From CAWIJJ01 sp963836405 (lineage in GTDB: Bacteria; Acidobacteriota; Terriglobia; Bryobacterales; Bryobacteraceae): DNA of 64,000 bases. This document shows positions 33,084 to 42,001 of the stretch, piece after piece. The notes below the pieces were generated by a model that did not search any database, was not told the origin of the DNA, and saw only the letters and a program-made list of their open reading frames with translations. Where the stretch lies: positions 496,001 to 560,000 of the forward strand of contig CAWIJL010000003.1 of NCBI GenBank assembly GCA_963836405.1, read 5' to 3'. Numbering within the stretch: position 1 is the first letter of the stretch; every line of letters begins with the position of its first letter. The position numbers were made by a program, and so were the translations under genes.

Positions 33084-34922
33084 ATGGGCCAAATCAATAT
33101 TTCGCCGGTGCACAGCAGTGTCTTTGCGCTTGCGCTCACTGCCGTCGCCATTCTCTCGACGCTCTTATTGCGCCCATTCCTCGAACCGGATATTTTTGTC
33201 CTGTTTATTGCGGCAGTCTGGATCAGCGCCTGGTTCTACGGCCGTACCGGCGGCCTGTCGGCGACCGGCGCTTCGGCCGTGGCCATTCTTTTCTTCTTCC
33301 TCCGTCCGGATACCAGCGCTCCCACTCCTTCCTGGCCTGTGCTGCTCCGCATTTCCGGTTTCGTCGTCTTCTCCGCGCTGATCACCTGGGTGACCGCGAG
33401 CTGGCGCGAAAGCCGCCGCCTCTTTTCCTCCACCATCGCCAGCATCGGGGACGCCGTGGTTGCCACGGACCGCGACGGCCGGGTCACCTTCCTGAATCCG
33501 GTGGCGGAAAACCTGACCGGCTGGCCCGCCGTTGAGGCCCGCGGCAAGCCGGTGTCCGAAGTGCTCCGCTTCGTGGATGAGAAGACGCGGGAGCCCGCCG
33601 AAAACCCGCTCGCCCGCGCGCTGCGCGACCGCGTGGTGACGGCGCTCCAGGATCCCGCGGCGCTGGTTTCCCGCAGCGGCGCCGAATTCTCCGTCGAGCA
33701 GAGCGCCTCCCCCGTTCGCGATTCTTCAGGCGAGGTTCGCGGCGCCATCCTGGTGTTCCGCGACATCAGCAAGCGCCGCCAGCTCGAAGAGCAGGCCACG
33801 CACGCACAGAAGATGGACGCCGTGGGCCGCTTGGCCGGCGGGGTGGCGGGCGACTTCAACAACGTCCTGACCGTCATCACGGGGTACGCCGAACTGCTGC
33901 GCGCCGACGCGCCGGCGTCCAGTCCGACGCGTCGATTCGTGGACGAGATTATCTGGGCTTCCGAACGCGCCGCCGCCCTCACCCGCCACCTGCTCGCCTT
34001 CAGCCGCGGAACCACTGCCCAGCCGCGCGTCATCGATCCGAATTCGGTGGTGGTCAACATGGAACCCATGCTCCGCCGCCTGCTCGGCGACAACACCGAG
34101 CTGATCATGCTGGCTACTCCCGGCGTCGGCCGCGTGAAGGCCGACCCCGCGCAAATCGAACAGATCATCGTCAATCTGGCCAGCAACTCGCGCGACGCCA
34201 TGCCGCAGGGAGGCAAGCTCGTCATCGAGACCGCCAACGTCGATCTCGAAGAGCCCAGCAGCAAGAATGTCGGCATCAAGCCCGGCGCTTACGTCATGCT
34301 GGCCGTCAGCGACACAGGCGTCGGCATGGATCCGGAAACCCGGTCCCGCCTGTTCGAACCGTTCTTCACCACCAAGGCGCCCGGGAAGGGAAGCGGCCTC
34401 GGCCTCGCCACCGTGTACGGGGCCATCAAACAGGCGGACGGCCAGGTCACGGTGTACAGCCAGCCCGGCTGCGGCACCATCTTCGAAATCTACCTGCCGC
34501 GCGTCACCGAAGCCGCCGCCGAAGCCGTTCTCGGGCGTACCGCTCGGGGGTCGGAAACCATTCTGCTGGTGGACGACGAAGAAGGCGTACGCAAGCTCGT
34601 TTTCGCCATCCTCAAATCCAACGGCTACGACGTTCTGGAGGCCGCCAACGGCAGCGCCGCCCTCTCCGCCTACGAAAAGAACGCGCACAAAATCGACATG
34701 GTGCTCACCGACGTGGTGATGCCGCAGATGACCGGTTTCGAGTTGGGTCGAAACCTCGCCGAGCGCACGCCCGGCCTCAAGATCCTCTACATGTCCGGTT
34801 ACCGCGACAACGCCATTGCAGCCAGCGGCGGCGAAGTCCCGCGCGCCTTCCTGCATAAGCCCTTCACCCCGGATGCGCTGCTGTCGAAAGTCCGCGAGGT
34901 TCTGGACGACGGACCAGACTAA
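33084..34922 (+). CDS. Hybrid sensor kinase with PAS, HisKA-like, HATPase and receiver domains; phospho-acceptor His absent
   Basis: The 612-residue protein has an N-terminal membrane region (about residues 12-110, three to four helices), a PAS domain (about 115-235), a HisKA-like dimerisation region, a HATPase_c domain and a C-terminal receiver. The H-box reads RLAGGVAGDFNN: the His expected after GGVA (in normal LAGGIAHDFNN) is Gly256, codon GGC at 33849-33851. The ATPase motifs are complete (NLASNSRDAM, DTGVGMD, FEPFFTTK, GKGSGLGLATVYG), and the receiver has ILLVDDEEG, LTDVVMP and HKPF. Autophosphorylation at the usual site is not possible, so it may work as a decoy, phosphatase or partner. 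No cognate regulator is adjacent. Confidence 0.88.
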   Translation: MGQINISPVHSSVFALALTAVAILSTLLLRPFLEPDIFVLFIAAVWISAWFYGRTGGLSATGASAVAILFFFLRPDTSAPTPSWPVLLRISGFVVFSALITWVTASWRESRRLFSSTIASIGDAVVATDRDGRVTFLNPVAENLTGWPAVEARGKPVSEVLRFVDEKTREPAENPLARALRDRVVTALQDPAALVSRSGAEFSVEQSASPVRDSSGEVRGAILVFRDISKRRQLEEQATHAQKMDAVGRLAGGVAGDFNNVLTVITGYAELLRADAPASSPTRRFVDEIIWASERAAALTRHLLAFSRGTTAQPRVIDPNSVVVNMEPMLRRLLGDNTELIMLATPGVGRVKADPAQIEQIIVNLASNSRDAMPQGGKLVIETANVDLEEPSSKNVGIKPGAYVMLAVSDTGVGMDPETRSRLFEPFFTTKAPGKGSGLGLATVYGAIKQADGQVTVYSQPGCGTIFEIYLPRVTEAAAEAVLGRTARGSETILLVDDEEGVRKLVFAILKSNGYDVLEAANGSAALSAYEKNAHKIDMVLTDVVMPQMTGFELGRNLAERTPGLKILYMSGYRDNAIAASGGEVPRAFLHKPFTPDALLSKVREVLDDGPD

Positions 34923-35010
34923 AGAAGCGGTCGGTGCGGACTGCGCGCTCACAAATCGATCCACCGTTACGTCTTCGGCAATTCTCCCGACCGGGCTGAT
35001 GGCAGGTGGC

Positions 35011-35502
35011 CTATACGACGTTTCCCAAATCCAGTCGGTACCTGCACTTCTGCCGCTCTCCTTCCTGGCACATGTCCACGTGCGGTGGTAGGTCGACAAT
35101 CTCTATCAGTTCTGCCCCCGCGAGTTCACAGGTCCGCCGGGACGCGACGTTTTGGGGATTGCATGTAATCCACACTTCAGATAACCCGTGTCGGCGGGCG
35201 AGCGGCATCAGAAGTCGGAGTGCGCGTGCGGCGAAATGGTTGCCCCTGTACTCAGTCCTGATTCCATACGCAACGTGGCCGCCGTACAAACGCATGTGCC
35301 GGGTATCGCCGACTCGAAGATGGATCTCGCCCGCCCTGCCCAGAGTATTCGCGCTTAAAATGTGGAATACATAATACGGGACCCAGCCCTTTGCAGGATC
35401 TGCTTCCCGAGTCGCTGCCAATTGCAGAATTATGCCGTCGTCACGTAATTGACCTGGTTCGAGGAACCGAAAAGAAGCCTCCTGCTCGTCCATAAGCCTC
35501 AT
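35011..35502 (-). CDS. GNAT-family N-acetyltransferase
   Basis: The protein, about 163 residues, is a GCN5-related acetyltransferase. Features are VPYYVFHILSANTLGRAGEIHLRVG in the central strands, of which the AGEIHLRVG part is typical, VAYGIRTEYRGNHFAARALR as the acetyl-CoA-binding turn, and a C-terminal ITCNPQNVASRRTCELAGAE. A longer frame (to 35637) would overlap the topoisomerase gene's 3' end, so the ATG at 35502 is preferred. Substrate unknown; the nearest relatives are ribosomal or small-molecule acetylases. Confidence 0.8.
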   Translation of the reverse strand: MRLMDEQEASFRFLEPGQLRDDGIILQLAATREADPAKGWVPYYVFHILSANTLGRAGEIHLRVGDTRHMRLYGGHVAYGIRTEYRGNHFAARALRLLMPLARRHGLSEVWITCNPQNVASRRTCELAGAELIEIVDLPPHVDMCQEGERQKCRYRLDLGNVV

Positions 35503-35578
35503 AGACACCCGAACGTCCTCAACAGTTCCTGCACGCTCGGGCGGCGCTGTCACAACCCTGGACGTCGCGCGGCCCGAA

Positions 35579-36688
35579 CTATCCCGCCTTCCGCAGTGCC
35601 CGCGCGTCGCCCGCCAGCTTTTGCTGGTATTCGGCAATCAACACCATCACCGAATATTCCTCGGGCCGCAAGCCGAGCCCCTTGTATGCCGCGTTCTGGG
35701 CTTCTCCCTCGGTCATCGCCGGGAAGAGCGTGCCTTCGGAATAGGCATCGAGGATCGCCGGGTGGATGTAGTATTTGCGGCACGTGGCCGGACGGTTGCC
35801 CAGCCTCTTGGCCACGCTTTTTACTGCCGCCACGATGACGCGCTTGCTCTCCGTTTCATTGCCGGACGGACCGGCCTCGAACAGTTCCCGCGCCGCCAGC
35901 AGCGTGCCCGCCCAGGTGCGGAAATCCTTGGCTGTGAAGTCCTGGCCGCACAGGCTTCGGATGTATTGGTTCACATCCGAAGAGTCCACGCGGCAAACCT
36001 CGCCCGCCCCGTTGACGTACTGGAACAGTTCGTAGCCGGGCAGTTCCTGGCACTGCTTTACGATGTTCGCCAGGCGCCGATCGGTCAGTTCCACCGTGTG
36101 GTCCTTCCCGCTCTTGCCCCGGAAATGGAACAGCAGGCGGGCGCCTTCGATGCGCACGTGCCGTCCGCGCATGGTGGTCAGTCCGAAGGATTCGTTTTCC
36201 CGCGCGTACTCGTCGTTGCCCACGCGGATGTAGGTGGTCTCGAGCAGCCTCACCACTGCCGCCAGCACTTTTTCCTTCGTCAGCCCGCGCCGCTCCAGAT
36301 CCTGACGCACGCGCTGCCGGATCACCGCCAGTACCGTGCCGAACGCGATCATGCGGCTGAATTTGGCCTGGTCGCGCGTGGCGCGATACTGCGGATGATA
36401 CCGGTATTGTTTCCGGCCCTTCGCGTCCCACCCAACCGCCTGCAAATGGCCGTGCGGAGAAGGGCAGATCCAGACCCGCTCCCACGCCGGCGGGATAACC
36501 AGGGACTTAATGCGCTCCAGGTGCCTGGTGTCCTTGAGCGGCTTACCATCGGTGCCCAGATAGCGGAACGACTTGCCGCAGCGTATCCTTCGGATGCACG
36601 GTCCCGCGCCGCTGACGTAGCGGAGCCCCGCCTCCCGCGCCGAATCCAGCGGATCGGAAGAAAACATACCGTTGCCGTCAGAGTGCAA
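35579..36688 (-). CDS. Type IB DNA topoisomerase (poxvirus-like bacterial form)
   Basis: Bacterial topoisomerase IB relaxes supercoils through a 3'-phosphotyrosyl intermediate. The 369-residue protein has the N-terminal domain beginning with the YVSGAGPCIRRIRCGKSFRY region, of which the GPCIRRIRCGKSF part is typical, and then PPAWERVWICP. The catalytic domain has HPQYRATRDQAKF, ETTYIRVGNDEYARENES, of which VGNDEYA is typical, FRGKSGKDH, and DFRTWAGT. The motif RKYYIHPAILDAY carries the probable active-site Tyr. The start at 36688 could also be the Met 21 bases further in. The gene lies 21 bases downstream of moaA, but there is no evident functional link. Confidence 0.93.
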   Translation of the reverse strand: MHSDGNGMFSSDPLDSAREAGLRYVSGAGPCIRRIRCGKSFRYLGTDGKPLKDTRHLERIKSLVIPPAWERVWICPSPHGHLQAVGWDAKGRKQYRYHPQYRATRDQAKFSRMIAFGTVLAVIRQRVRQDLERRGLTKEKVLAAVVRLLETTYIRVGNDEYARENESFGLTTMRGRHVRIEGARLLFHFRGKSGKDHTVELTDRRLANIVKQCQELPGYELFQYVNGAGEVCRVDSSDVNQYIRSLCGQDFTAKDFRTWAGTLLAARELFEAGPSGNETESKRVIVAAVKSVAKRLGNRPATCRKYYIHPAILDAYSEGTLFPAMTEGEAQNAAYKGLGLRPEEYSVMVLIAEYQQKLAGDARALRKAG

Positions 36689-36709
36689 CTGGATGGCCAG
36701 CGTGCGGAA

Positions 36710-37705
36710 TCAACCGCCGATCGAGTACATCGGCCGTGGCGGCGCCACGAACTTCTGGCTGTTGATTTCGTGCCCCGCCCATTTCCCCGCGATGTTCCGC
36801 CTCACCAATGCCGCGATCTGTTCGTCGCTCGCCCCGGACCTCATCAGCGCCTTCACGTCGTCTTCTTCCACCGCGAACAGGCAGTAGCGCAGCTTGCCGT
36901 CCGCCGTCAGCCTGACCCGGTTGCAGTTCAAACAGAAGGGCCGGCTCACCGAGGCGATGAATCCTACCCGGCCGACGCCGTCGGCAAACGCGTATTCGGC
37001 GGCCGGCGCCCGCGGGTCCGGGTCCGGCACCGCTTCGAGCGGCCCCACCTCACGCGTCAAAATCTCGATCATCTGGTCCGCCAGCAGAACCTTGCTCCGG
37101 TCCCACAGGTTCTGCGCATCCAGCGGCATGAATTCGATGTAGCGAACTTCGAAGCCGTTCTCCCGCGCATAGCGTGCCAGCGGGGCAATGTCCGGCTCCA
37201 CCAGGTTCTTCACCGCCACCGCGTTCAGCTTCACCTTGTAGCCCAGCCGGCGCGCCTCGTCGATGCCCGCCAGCACTTTCGGCAGATCGTCCCGCCGCGT
37301 AATCGTGAAGAAACGGTCGCGGTCCAGCGTGTCCAGATGCACGTTAATGCGCCGCAAGCCGGCTTCGTAGAGTGGCCGGGCGAGTTCCGCCAGCAGCACT
37401 CCATTGGTGGTCAGCGCCAGGTCGTTGATCCCGGGAAGTGCGGCCAGCCGCCGGACCAGCACCGGCAAATCCCGCCGCAGCAGAGGTTCGCCGCCCGTCA
37501 GCCGCAGCTTGTTGATCCCCAGCGTCACCGCCACCCGCGCGAATCGCTCGATCTCCTCAAAATCCAAAATCTCGCGCCGGCTCGCGAACTTCACGCCAGT
37601 CTCCGGCATGCAGTAAAAGCAGCGGATGTTGCAACGGTCCGTGACGCTGATCCGCAGGTTGTCGTGCACCCGTCCGAAGGAATCGATGAGAGGTGACAGC
37701 GCCAT
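36710..37705 (-). CDS. moaA: GTP 3',8-cyclase MoaA
   Basis: MoaA is the radical SAM enzyme that starts molybdenum cofactor synthesis by converting GTP to 3',8-cyclo-GTP. The 331-residue protein has the CxxxCxxC cluster motif CNIRCFYC near residue 25, RLTGGEPLLRRD, the second-cluster CLNCNRVRLTADGKLRYC, of which the three Cys are all present, and the C-terminal YSIGG with the conserved Gly-Gly pair. The start immediately abuts the nadA stop (no gap). No other moa or moe gene is in the window. Confidence 0.97.
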   Translation of the reverse strand: MALSPLIDSFGRVHDNLRISVTDRCNIRCFYCMPETGVKFASRREILDFEEIERFARVAVTLGINKLRLTGGEPLLRRDLPVLVRRLAALPGINDLALTTNGVLLAELARPLYEAGLRRINVHLDTLDRDRFFTITRRDDLPKVLAGIDEARRLGYKVKLNAVAVKNLVEPDIAPLARYARENGFEVRYIEFMPLDAQNLWDRSKVLLADQMIEILTREVGPLEAVPDPDPRAPAAEYAFADGVGRVGFIASVSRPFCLNCNRVRLTADGKLRYCLFAVEEDDVKALMRSGASDEQIAALVRRNIAGKWAGHEINSQKFVAPPRPMYSIGG

Positions 37706-38635
37706 TTACTTAACAGCCAGCATGCGCTCGATGGGCACCACCGCGCGCCGCATCAGCTCCGCATCCAGCTCCACCCGCGGCTCCAGGCTCAGCAGGCAGT
37801 CGCGCAGCTTCTCGAGCGTGTTGAGTTTCATGTACGGGCATTCGCTGCAATTGCAGTTCTCGTTGGCCACGTAATAGAATTTCTTACCCGGCGCCACGCG
37901 GGTCAGCGAGTAGTTGACCCCGCTCTCCGTCATCACGATGAACTCCTGCGCCGGCGACTTGCCGCAGTGCTCGATGATGGCCGACGTCGATCCGATGAAG
38001 TCCGCCATCGCCAGCACGGACTCCGGGCATTCCGGATGCGCCACCACTTCCGCATTCGGATGCAGGGCCATCGCCTCCGCCACACGGCGCGCGGGGAAGG
38101 TGGCATGCACGATGCAGGCCCCCTGCCAGATCTTCATGTTCTCGCGGCCCGACTCCCGTTGCACGTAGTTGCCCAGGTTCACGTCCGGCAGGAACAGAAT
38201 CGGTCTCTCGGGCGGAATCGAGTTCACGATCTTCACCGCGTTGCGCGACGTGCACACGATGTCGCTTTCCGCCTTCACTTCAATCGAGGTGTTGATGTAG
38301 CTCACCACCGCGTAATCCGGATGCGTGCGCTTGAACTCGCGGATCGGCTCCACCGGGCAGCTCTCCACCAGGCTGCAACTCGCGTTCTTGTCCGGCACTA
38401 CCACGATCCGGTCCGGATTGAGCGCCTTGGCGGTCTCGGCCATGAACCAGACGCCGCAGAACGCGATCACGTCGCCCGAGAATTCCCGCGCCTTCCGCGC
38501 CAGTTCCAGACTGTCGCCGATCACATCCGCCAGCGCCTGAATCTCGGCCTCCTGGTAGTGGTGCGCCAGCAGAATCGCCTTGCGCTGCTTTTTGAGCTCC
38601 AGAATCTCTTCGGAAATAGTCGGTGCCGCGTACAT
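37706..38635 (-). CDS. nadA: Quinolinate synthase NadA
   Basis: NadA condenses iminoaspartate with dihydroxyacetone phosphate to give quinolinate in NAD biosynthesis, using a [4Fe-4S] cluster. The 309-residue protein begins with AILLAHHYQEAEIQ. It has the three expected cluster cysteines, seen in IAFCGVWFMAETAK, HPECPESV and NCNCSECPYM. Further landmarks are SYINTSIEVKAESDIVCTS and LFLPDVNLG. nadB and nadC are not adjacent. It sits directly upstream of moaA, so the two could share a transcript. Confidence 0.96.
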   Translation of the reverse strand: MYAAPTISEEILELKKQRKAILLAHHYQEAEIQALADVIGDSLELARKAREFSGDVIAFCGVWFMAETAKALNPDRIVVVPDKNASCSLVESCPVEPIREFKRTHPDYAVVSYINTSIEVKAESDIVCTSRNAVKIVNSIPPERPILFLPDVNLGNYVQRESGRENMKIWQGACIVHATFPARRVAEAMALHPNAEVVAHPECPESVLAMADFIGSTSAIIEHCGKSPAQEFIVMTESGVNYSLTRVAPGKKFYYVANENCNCSECPYMKLNTLEKLRDCLLSLEPRVELDAELMRRAVVPIERMLAVK

Positions 38636-38679
38636 GGAGGAGTTATCTTTATCCTACCAGACGCCCCCATAATGGAAGG

Positions 38680-40047
38680 ATGAGGGTTGTCCTCATCTCT
38701 ACGTACGAATTGGGACGCCAGCCCTTCGGCCTCGCGTCTCCCGCCGCGTGGCTGCGCGCCGCCGGCCACGACGTCACCGCCGCCGACGTCTCGTGCAGCC
38801 CCATGCCGTGGACCGCCATCGGCATGGCGGACATGATCGCATTCTATCTGCCCATGCACACCGCCACGCGGCTTTTCCTACGCCTGCTTGACCGTGTCCG
38901 CGTCGCCAACCCGCGCGCCCGCCTCTGCGCCTACGGGCTCTATGCCCCCCTGAACGAGTGCATGCTGCGGCGCGCCGGAGTGAACAGCATCGTCGGCGGC
39001 GAGTTTGAACCGGGCCTGGTCGAACTCGCGGACCGTCTGGATGGAAAGCCGGCCAACCCGCCGCCCGAGATCAACCTGGAACGGTTGCAATTCCTCACCC
39101 CGGACCGCGAAGGTCTTCCGCCGCTCGGCGCCTATGCCCGCCTGGTCGCCGGAGGCGAGACGCGGTGCGCCGGCTACACCGAAGCCTCCCGCGGCTGCAA
39201 GCACCTGTGCCGGCACTGCCCCGTGGTTCCTGTCTATCAGGGCGTTTTCCGTGTGGTGCAGCGCGACGTGGTGCTCGAGGACATCCGCCGCCAGGTCGCC
39301 GCCGGCGCCCAGCACATCACATTCGGCGACCCCGATTTCTTCAACGGGCCGTCGCACGCCATGCGCATCGTCGACGCGCTGCACGCCGAATGGCCCGTGC
39401 TCAGCTACGACGTCACCATCAAGGTGGAGCACCTGCTCAATCGCCGCGATCTGCTGCCCGCCCTCAAAGCCACCGGCTGCGCTTTCGTAACCACCGCGGT
39501 CGAATCGCTCGACGACTCGATTCTCGAAAAGTTCGCCAAGGGACACACGTGCGCCGGCTTTGAAGAAGCGCTCTCCCTCGCCCGCGCCGCCGGCCTCCCG
39601 CTCTCCCCGACGTTCATCCCCTTCACCCCGTGGACCACTCGCGCAAGCTACGTCGATTTTCTGCGCCGGATCGCCGCGCTCGATCTCCTCCACCACGTGG
39701 CGCCGATTCAACTCGCCATCCGCCTGCTGATTCCCGAAGGCTCGCTGCTCCTGGAACTCTCCGAAGTGCGCGCCCTGATTCAGCCCTACGACCCACGCGC
39801 CTTGGTCTACCCCTGGGAGAACCCGGACCCCGCAATGGATGCGCTTTGCCGGCAAATTCAGGGCATCATCCGCCGCGGCGAACAGCGGCGCCTCGCCCGC
39901 GCCGAAATCTTCCGCCGCATCTGGGACGCAGCCGGCGCCGGCGAATTCCCCGACCTTCCTCTGGCTGCCCGCGCCACGATCCCCTACCTCACCGAGCCCT
40001 GGTACTGTTGAGCCGAGCCCACCGAAGAGCAGTTAGCTCTTGTGTGA
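38680..40047 (+). CDS. CUAEP-tail radical SAM selenoprotein
   Basis: The frame reads 443 residues, ending in PYLTEPWYC, and then meets TGA at 40009-40011. After it the codons continue GCC GAG CCC ACC and so on, giving Cys443-Sec444-Ala-Glu-Pro and eight more residues to a second TGA at 40045-40047. This exact tail, WYC-U-AEP, is the hallmark of the CUAEP/CCAEP-tail radical SAM (seleno)protein family, in which Sec or Cys occupies this place. The radical SAM cluster is CKHLCRHC (Cys173, Cys177, Cys180), and the N-terminal half looks like a B12-binding-type Rossmann domain (VVLISTYELGRQPFGL, of which the LISTYELG part is typical). With Sec, the protein is 455 residues. A conventional caller would stop it at 40011. 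Confidence 0.9.
40009..40011 (+). other. Probable in-frame UGA selenocysteine codon
   Basis: TGA between TGT (Cys) and GCC GAG CCC (Ala-Glu-Pro). The tail matches the CUAEP family, and eleven sense codons follow before another stop. Confidence 0.85.
40025..40041 (+). promoter_or_regulatory. SECIS-like hairpin just downstream of the UGA
   Basis: A perfect 6-bp stem AAGAGC/GCTCTT encloses a 5-base loop AGTTA. It starts 13 bases after the UGA, near the spacing of about 11 bases known for the upper stem of the E. coli fdhF bacterial SECIS. The loop contains G-U as in SelB-binding loops. It lies inside the extended coding frame, as bacterial SECIS elements do. Confidence 0.6.
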
Positions 40048-40194
40048 TCCTCGCAACCACTCGACTTCTCCCGCCCGCCTGCTCGCGACCTGGCACAGCG
40101 CGCTCGGCCTGCCGGTGTGCCCGGTGGGCATCAGAGGATCTTCAACTCATATCTGAAAATCTGCGACGCCTCCGGTATCACGGGATCTCCCGAT

Positions 40195-40725
40195 TTACTC
40201 GGCCAGCAATTTCAGAATCCGATTCCGCAAGGCCTCTTCGCCGGTCCAACCCACCTCGACAAAACAGGTTCGGCCACGGCGGTCGAGTAGCACAATCGTC
40301 GGAACGTACATCGGTCTGTCTGCCGGATGAGAGAGAAAGGTGGCCACAACGCCTCGCGGCACCGTACCGAACGGGAAAGTCAGGCCGTGCTCACGCATAT
40401 AGTCCTTCAAGGGCGCCGCCGATTCCACGTTGAGAGCGATGGCGATCGGGTGAAATCCTTTTGGGCCAAGTTCTTGATACAGCCTCTGTATGCCGGCGGA
40501 CGCCAATTTGCAGGTCGGACAGACGGTCGTCATGAAGTCAAGAAGGACCACGCCTCCGTGCATCTGGTGGACCTTCAAAGCCTTCCCATCTGCGGTTTGC
40601 ACTTCGAGCGTGGGACTGGCCTTTCGCTCGTTCGGCGGCCCGGCCGGTTGCTGTGCGATCGTCGGCACGGTCGGGAGCGCAAATGCGAGGCAGCAAATCA
40701 GAATCGATTTCGTTCTGGAATTCAT
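40195..40725 (-). CDS. Secreted thioredoxin-fold protein (TlpA-like)
   Basis: The 176-residue protein has a signal peptide (about residues 1-25) and a TlpA/thiol-oxidoreductase thioredoxin fold. The active site is CPTC in FMTTVCPTCKLAS, with LLDRRGRTCF near the C-terminus supplying an extra Cys. The ATG at 40725 gives a better signal than an upstream in-frame Met at 40773. It is convergent with the selenoprotein gene, and its start faces the MauE-thioredoxin gene 242 bases away. Periplasmic disulfide reduction or exchange is likely; the partner is unknown. Confidence 0.83.
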   Translation of the reverse strand: MNSRTKSILICCLAFALPTVPTIAQQPAGPPNERKASPTLEVQTADGKALKVHQMHGGVVLLDFMTTVCPTCKLASAGIQRLYQELGPKGFHPIAIALNVESAAPLKDYMREHGLTFPFGTVPRGVVATFLSHPADRPMYVPTIVLLDRRGRTCFVEVGWTGEEALRNRILKLLAE

Positions 40726-40967
40726 CAGGTCTTCTCCCCGCTCGGCGGCCGCGTTCGCGCCAGTGACAAGCACGCCGTCCAGGCACTTCTGAAAGCGGAT
40801 GGGCGGCAGAACCTCTCTTCCCGAAGCCTATCCCGCCCGAGCCCGATCGTGCATGCCGGCTCCATTGTGCGATACTGATAGGTGCAAGTAACACTTATAC
40901 TACTCTTACTCCTAGCCAACGGTCAAGTGCCGGACGGCGGAAGCAGAAAGGATCCGGTCGGCGGACC

Positions 40968-41927
40968 ATGAGCACAGTCCAGGATGTTGGGGCGACGGCG
41001 GAATCCGTTAACATCCGGTCGCGATTCAAAGCGACCAGTAGTGCTGTCGCTGCCGCATTTCTGAGCCTGGCATTTCTCGCGTCAGTCATCTGGAAGATGA
41101 CGGACTTGAGTGGAACGGCTGAGCGAGTGGTCCAGTTGCTCATGCCCGTTTCTCTGAGCCTGCCGATCGCCATCGCTGCGGCTGTCGCCGAAACCCTCAC
41201 CGGCGTGTTGTTGCTCGTTCCGCGTTACCGGCGCTGGGGAGCCTGGCTGGCGGCTGCCATGCTCTTCGCGTTCATGATCTATTTCGCCGTCTTCTATGAC
41301 CGCCTTCTCGGTGAAGACTGCAGCTGCTTCCCCTGGGTCGAACGGGTCGTTGGCCCTGCCTTCTTCGTGGGCGATGCAGTCATGCTGGTCCTCGCCCTGG
41401 TTGCAGGCTGGTGGTCGCGAAGGGCCCAAGGACTGCGTCAGGCCACGCTGATTCTCCTACTGGTCGGCCTCGCCGCCGCCTGTTCGTATGGCCTCTCCTC
41501 CGTGCAGCGCGGCGGTGCCGGCGTTCCGGAAACCGCGCTCGTCGACGGCCGGCCTTTGGCATTGCGACAGGGCCGCGTCCTTCTGTATTTCTTCGACCCC
41601 GAGTGTATGCACTGCTACGCGGTAGCTCAGAAGATGTCGAGCCAGAACTGGGGTGCCACGCATGTCGTAGCCCTCGCAACGGCGGAGCAGCGCTTCGCTC
41701 AGGCATTCCTCCAGGACACGGGACTCCACGCCGGCATCTCCCCGGATGCCGCTGCTCTCCGGAAGACCTTCGCCTTCACCGACCCCCCCTATGCCGTCGC
41801 GCTCGAACGCGGCAGAGTTGTCGCGACTTTCAATTCCGGCCAACTCGAACTTGAAAGCTATTACCAGAAGCTGAGGCAGCTCGGCCACATTGCAAGCGGC
41901 CCTCCAGAGAAAGAGAATCCCAGATGA
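40968..41927 (+). CDS. MauE-like membrane domain fused to a thioredoxin-like domain
   Basis: The 319-residue protein has four to five transmembrane helices in its first 175 residues (for example AAVAETLTGVLLLVPRYRRW, of which the ETLTGVLLLVPRYR part resembles MauE/DoxX). A Cys pair DCSCFPW sits in a periplasmic loop. A soluble C-terminal part follows (about residues 185-300) with a second pair ECMHC in YFFDPECMHCYAV. MauE-type proteins pass reducing equivalents across the membrane for thioredoxin-fold partners. The gene is divergent from the TlpA-like gene. Its TGA overlaps a tiny ATG reading frame (ATGA) that leads to the MBL gene. Confidence 0.78.
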   Translation: MSTVQDVGATAESVNIRSRFKATSSAVAAAFLSLAFLASVIWKMTDLSGTAERVVQLLMPVSLSLPIAIAAAVAETLTGVLLLVPRYRRWGAWLAAAMLFAFMIYFAVFYDRLLGEDCSCFPWVERVVGPAFFVGDAVMLVLALVAGWWSRRAQGLRQATLILLLVGLAAACSYGLSSVQRGGAGVPETALVDGRPLALRQGRVLLYFFDPECMHCYAVAQKMSSQNWGATHVVALATAEQRFAQAFLQDTGLHAGISPDAAALRKTFAFTDPPYAVALERGRVVATFNSGQLELESYYQKLRQLGHIASGPPEKENPR

Positions 41928-42001
41928 GTCGTCGCAAAACACTTGTCGCGATCGAATCCGAACCGCCGCTGGCGGCCGAAGGGCTTTGGGTGCCCGGATG
42001 A
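41924..42001 (+). CDS. Possible 25-residue translationally coupled micro-ORF
   Basis: ATG at 41924 overlaps the stop of the MauE-like gene, and the frame ends with TGA overlapping the ATG of the metallo-beta-lactamase gene (both as ATGA). It would encode MSRRKTLVAIESEPP followed by LAAEGLWVPG. It fills the whole gap between the two genes. No homologue is recognised. Coupling is suggestive, but the frame may simply be a chance reading frame that carries ribosomes from one gene to the next. Confidence 0.4.
   Translation: MSRRKTLVAIESEPPLAAEGLWVPG

Noticed and set aside
40048..40194. Fragment of a coding sequence after the selenoprotein gene
   Set aside because: A short frame gives peptide-like text with Cys, but there is no start, family motif or length to support a remnant. 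Treated as the 3' region of two convergent genes.
40861..40967. Promoter between the TlpA-like and MauE-like genes
   Set aside because: TATACT at 40896-40901 is a fair -10, but the only decent -35 (TTGTGC at 40865) is 25 bases away. Not strong enough to list.
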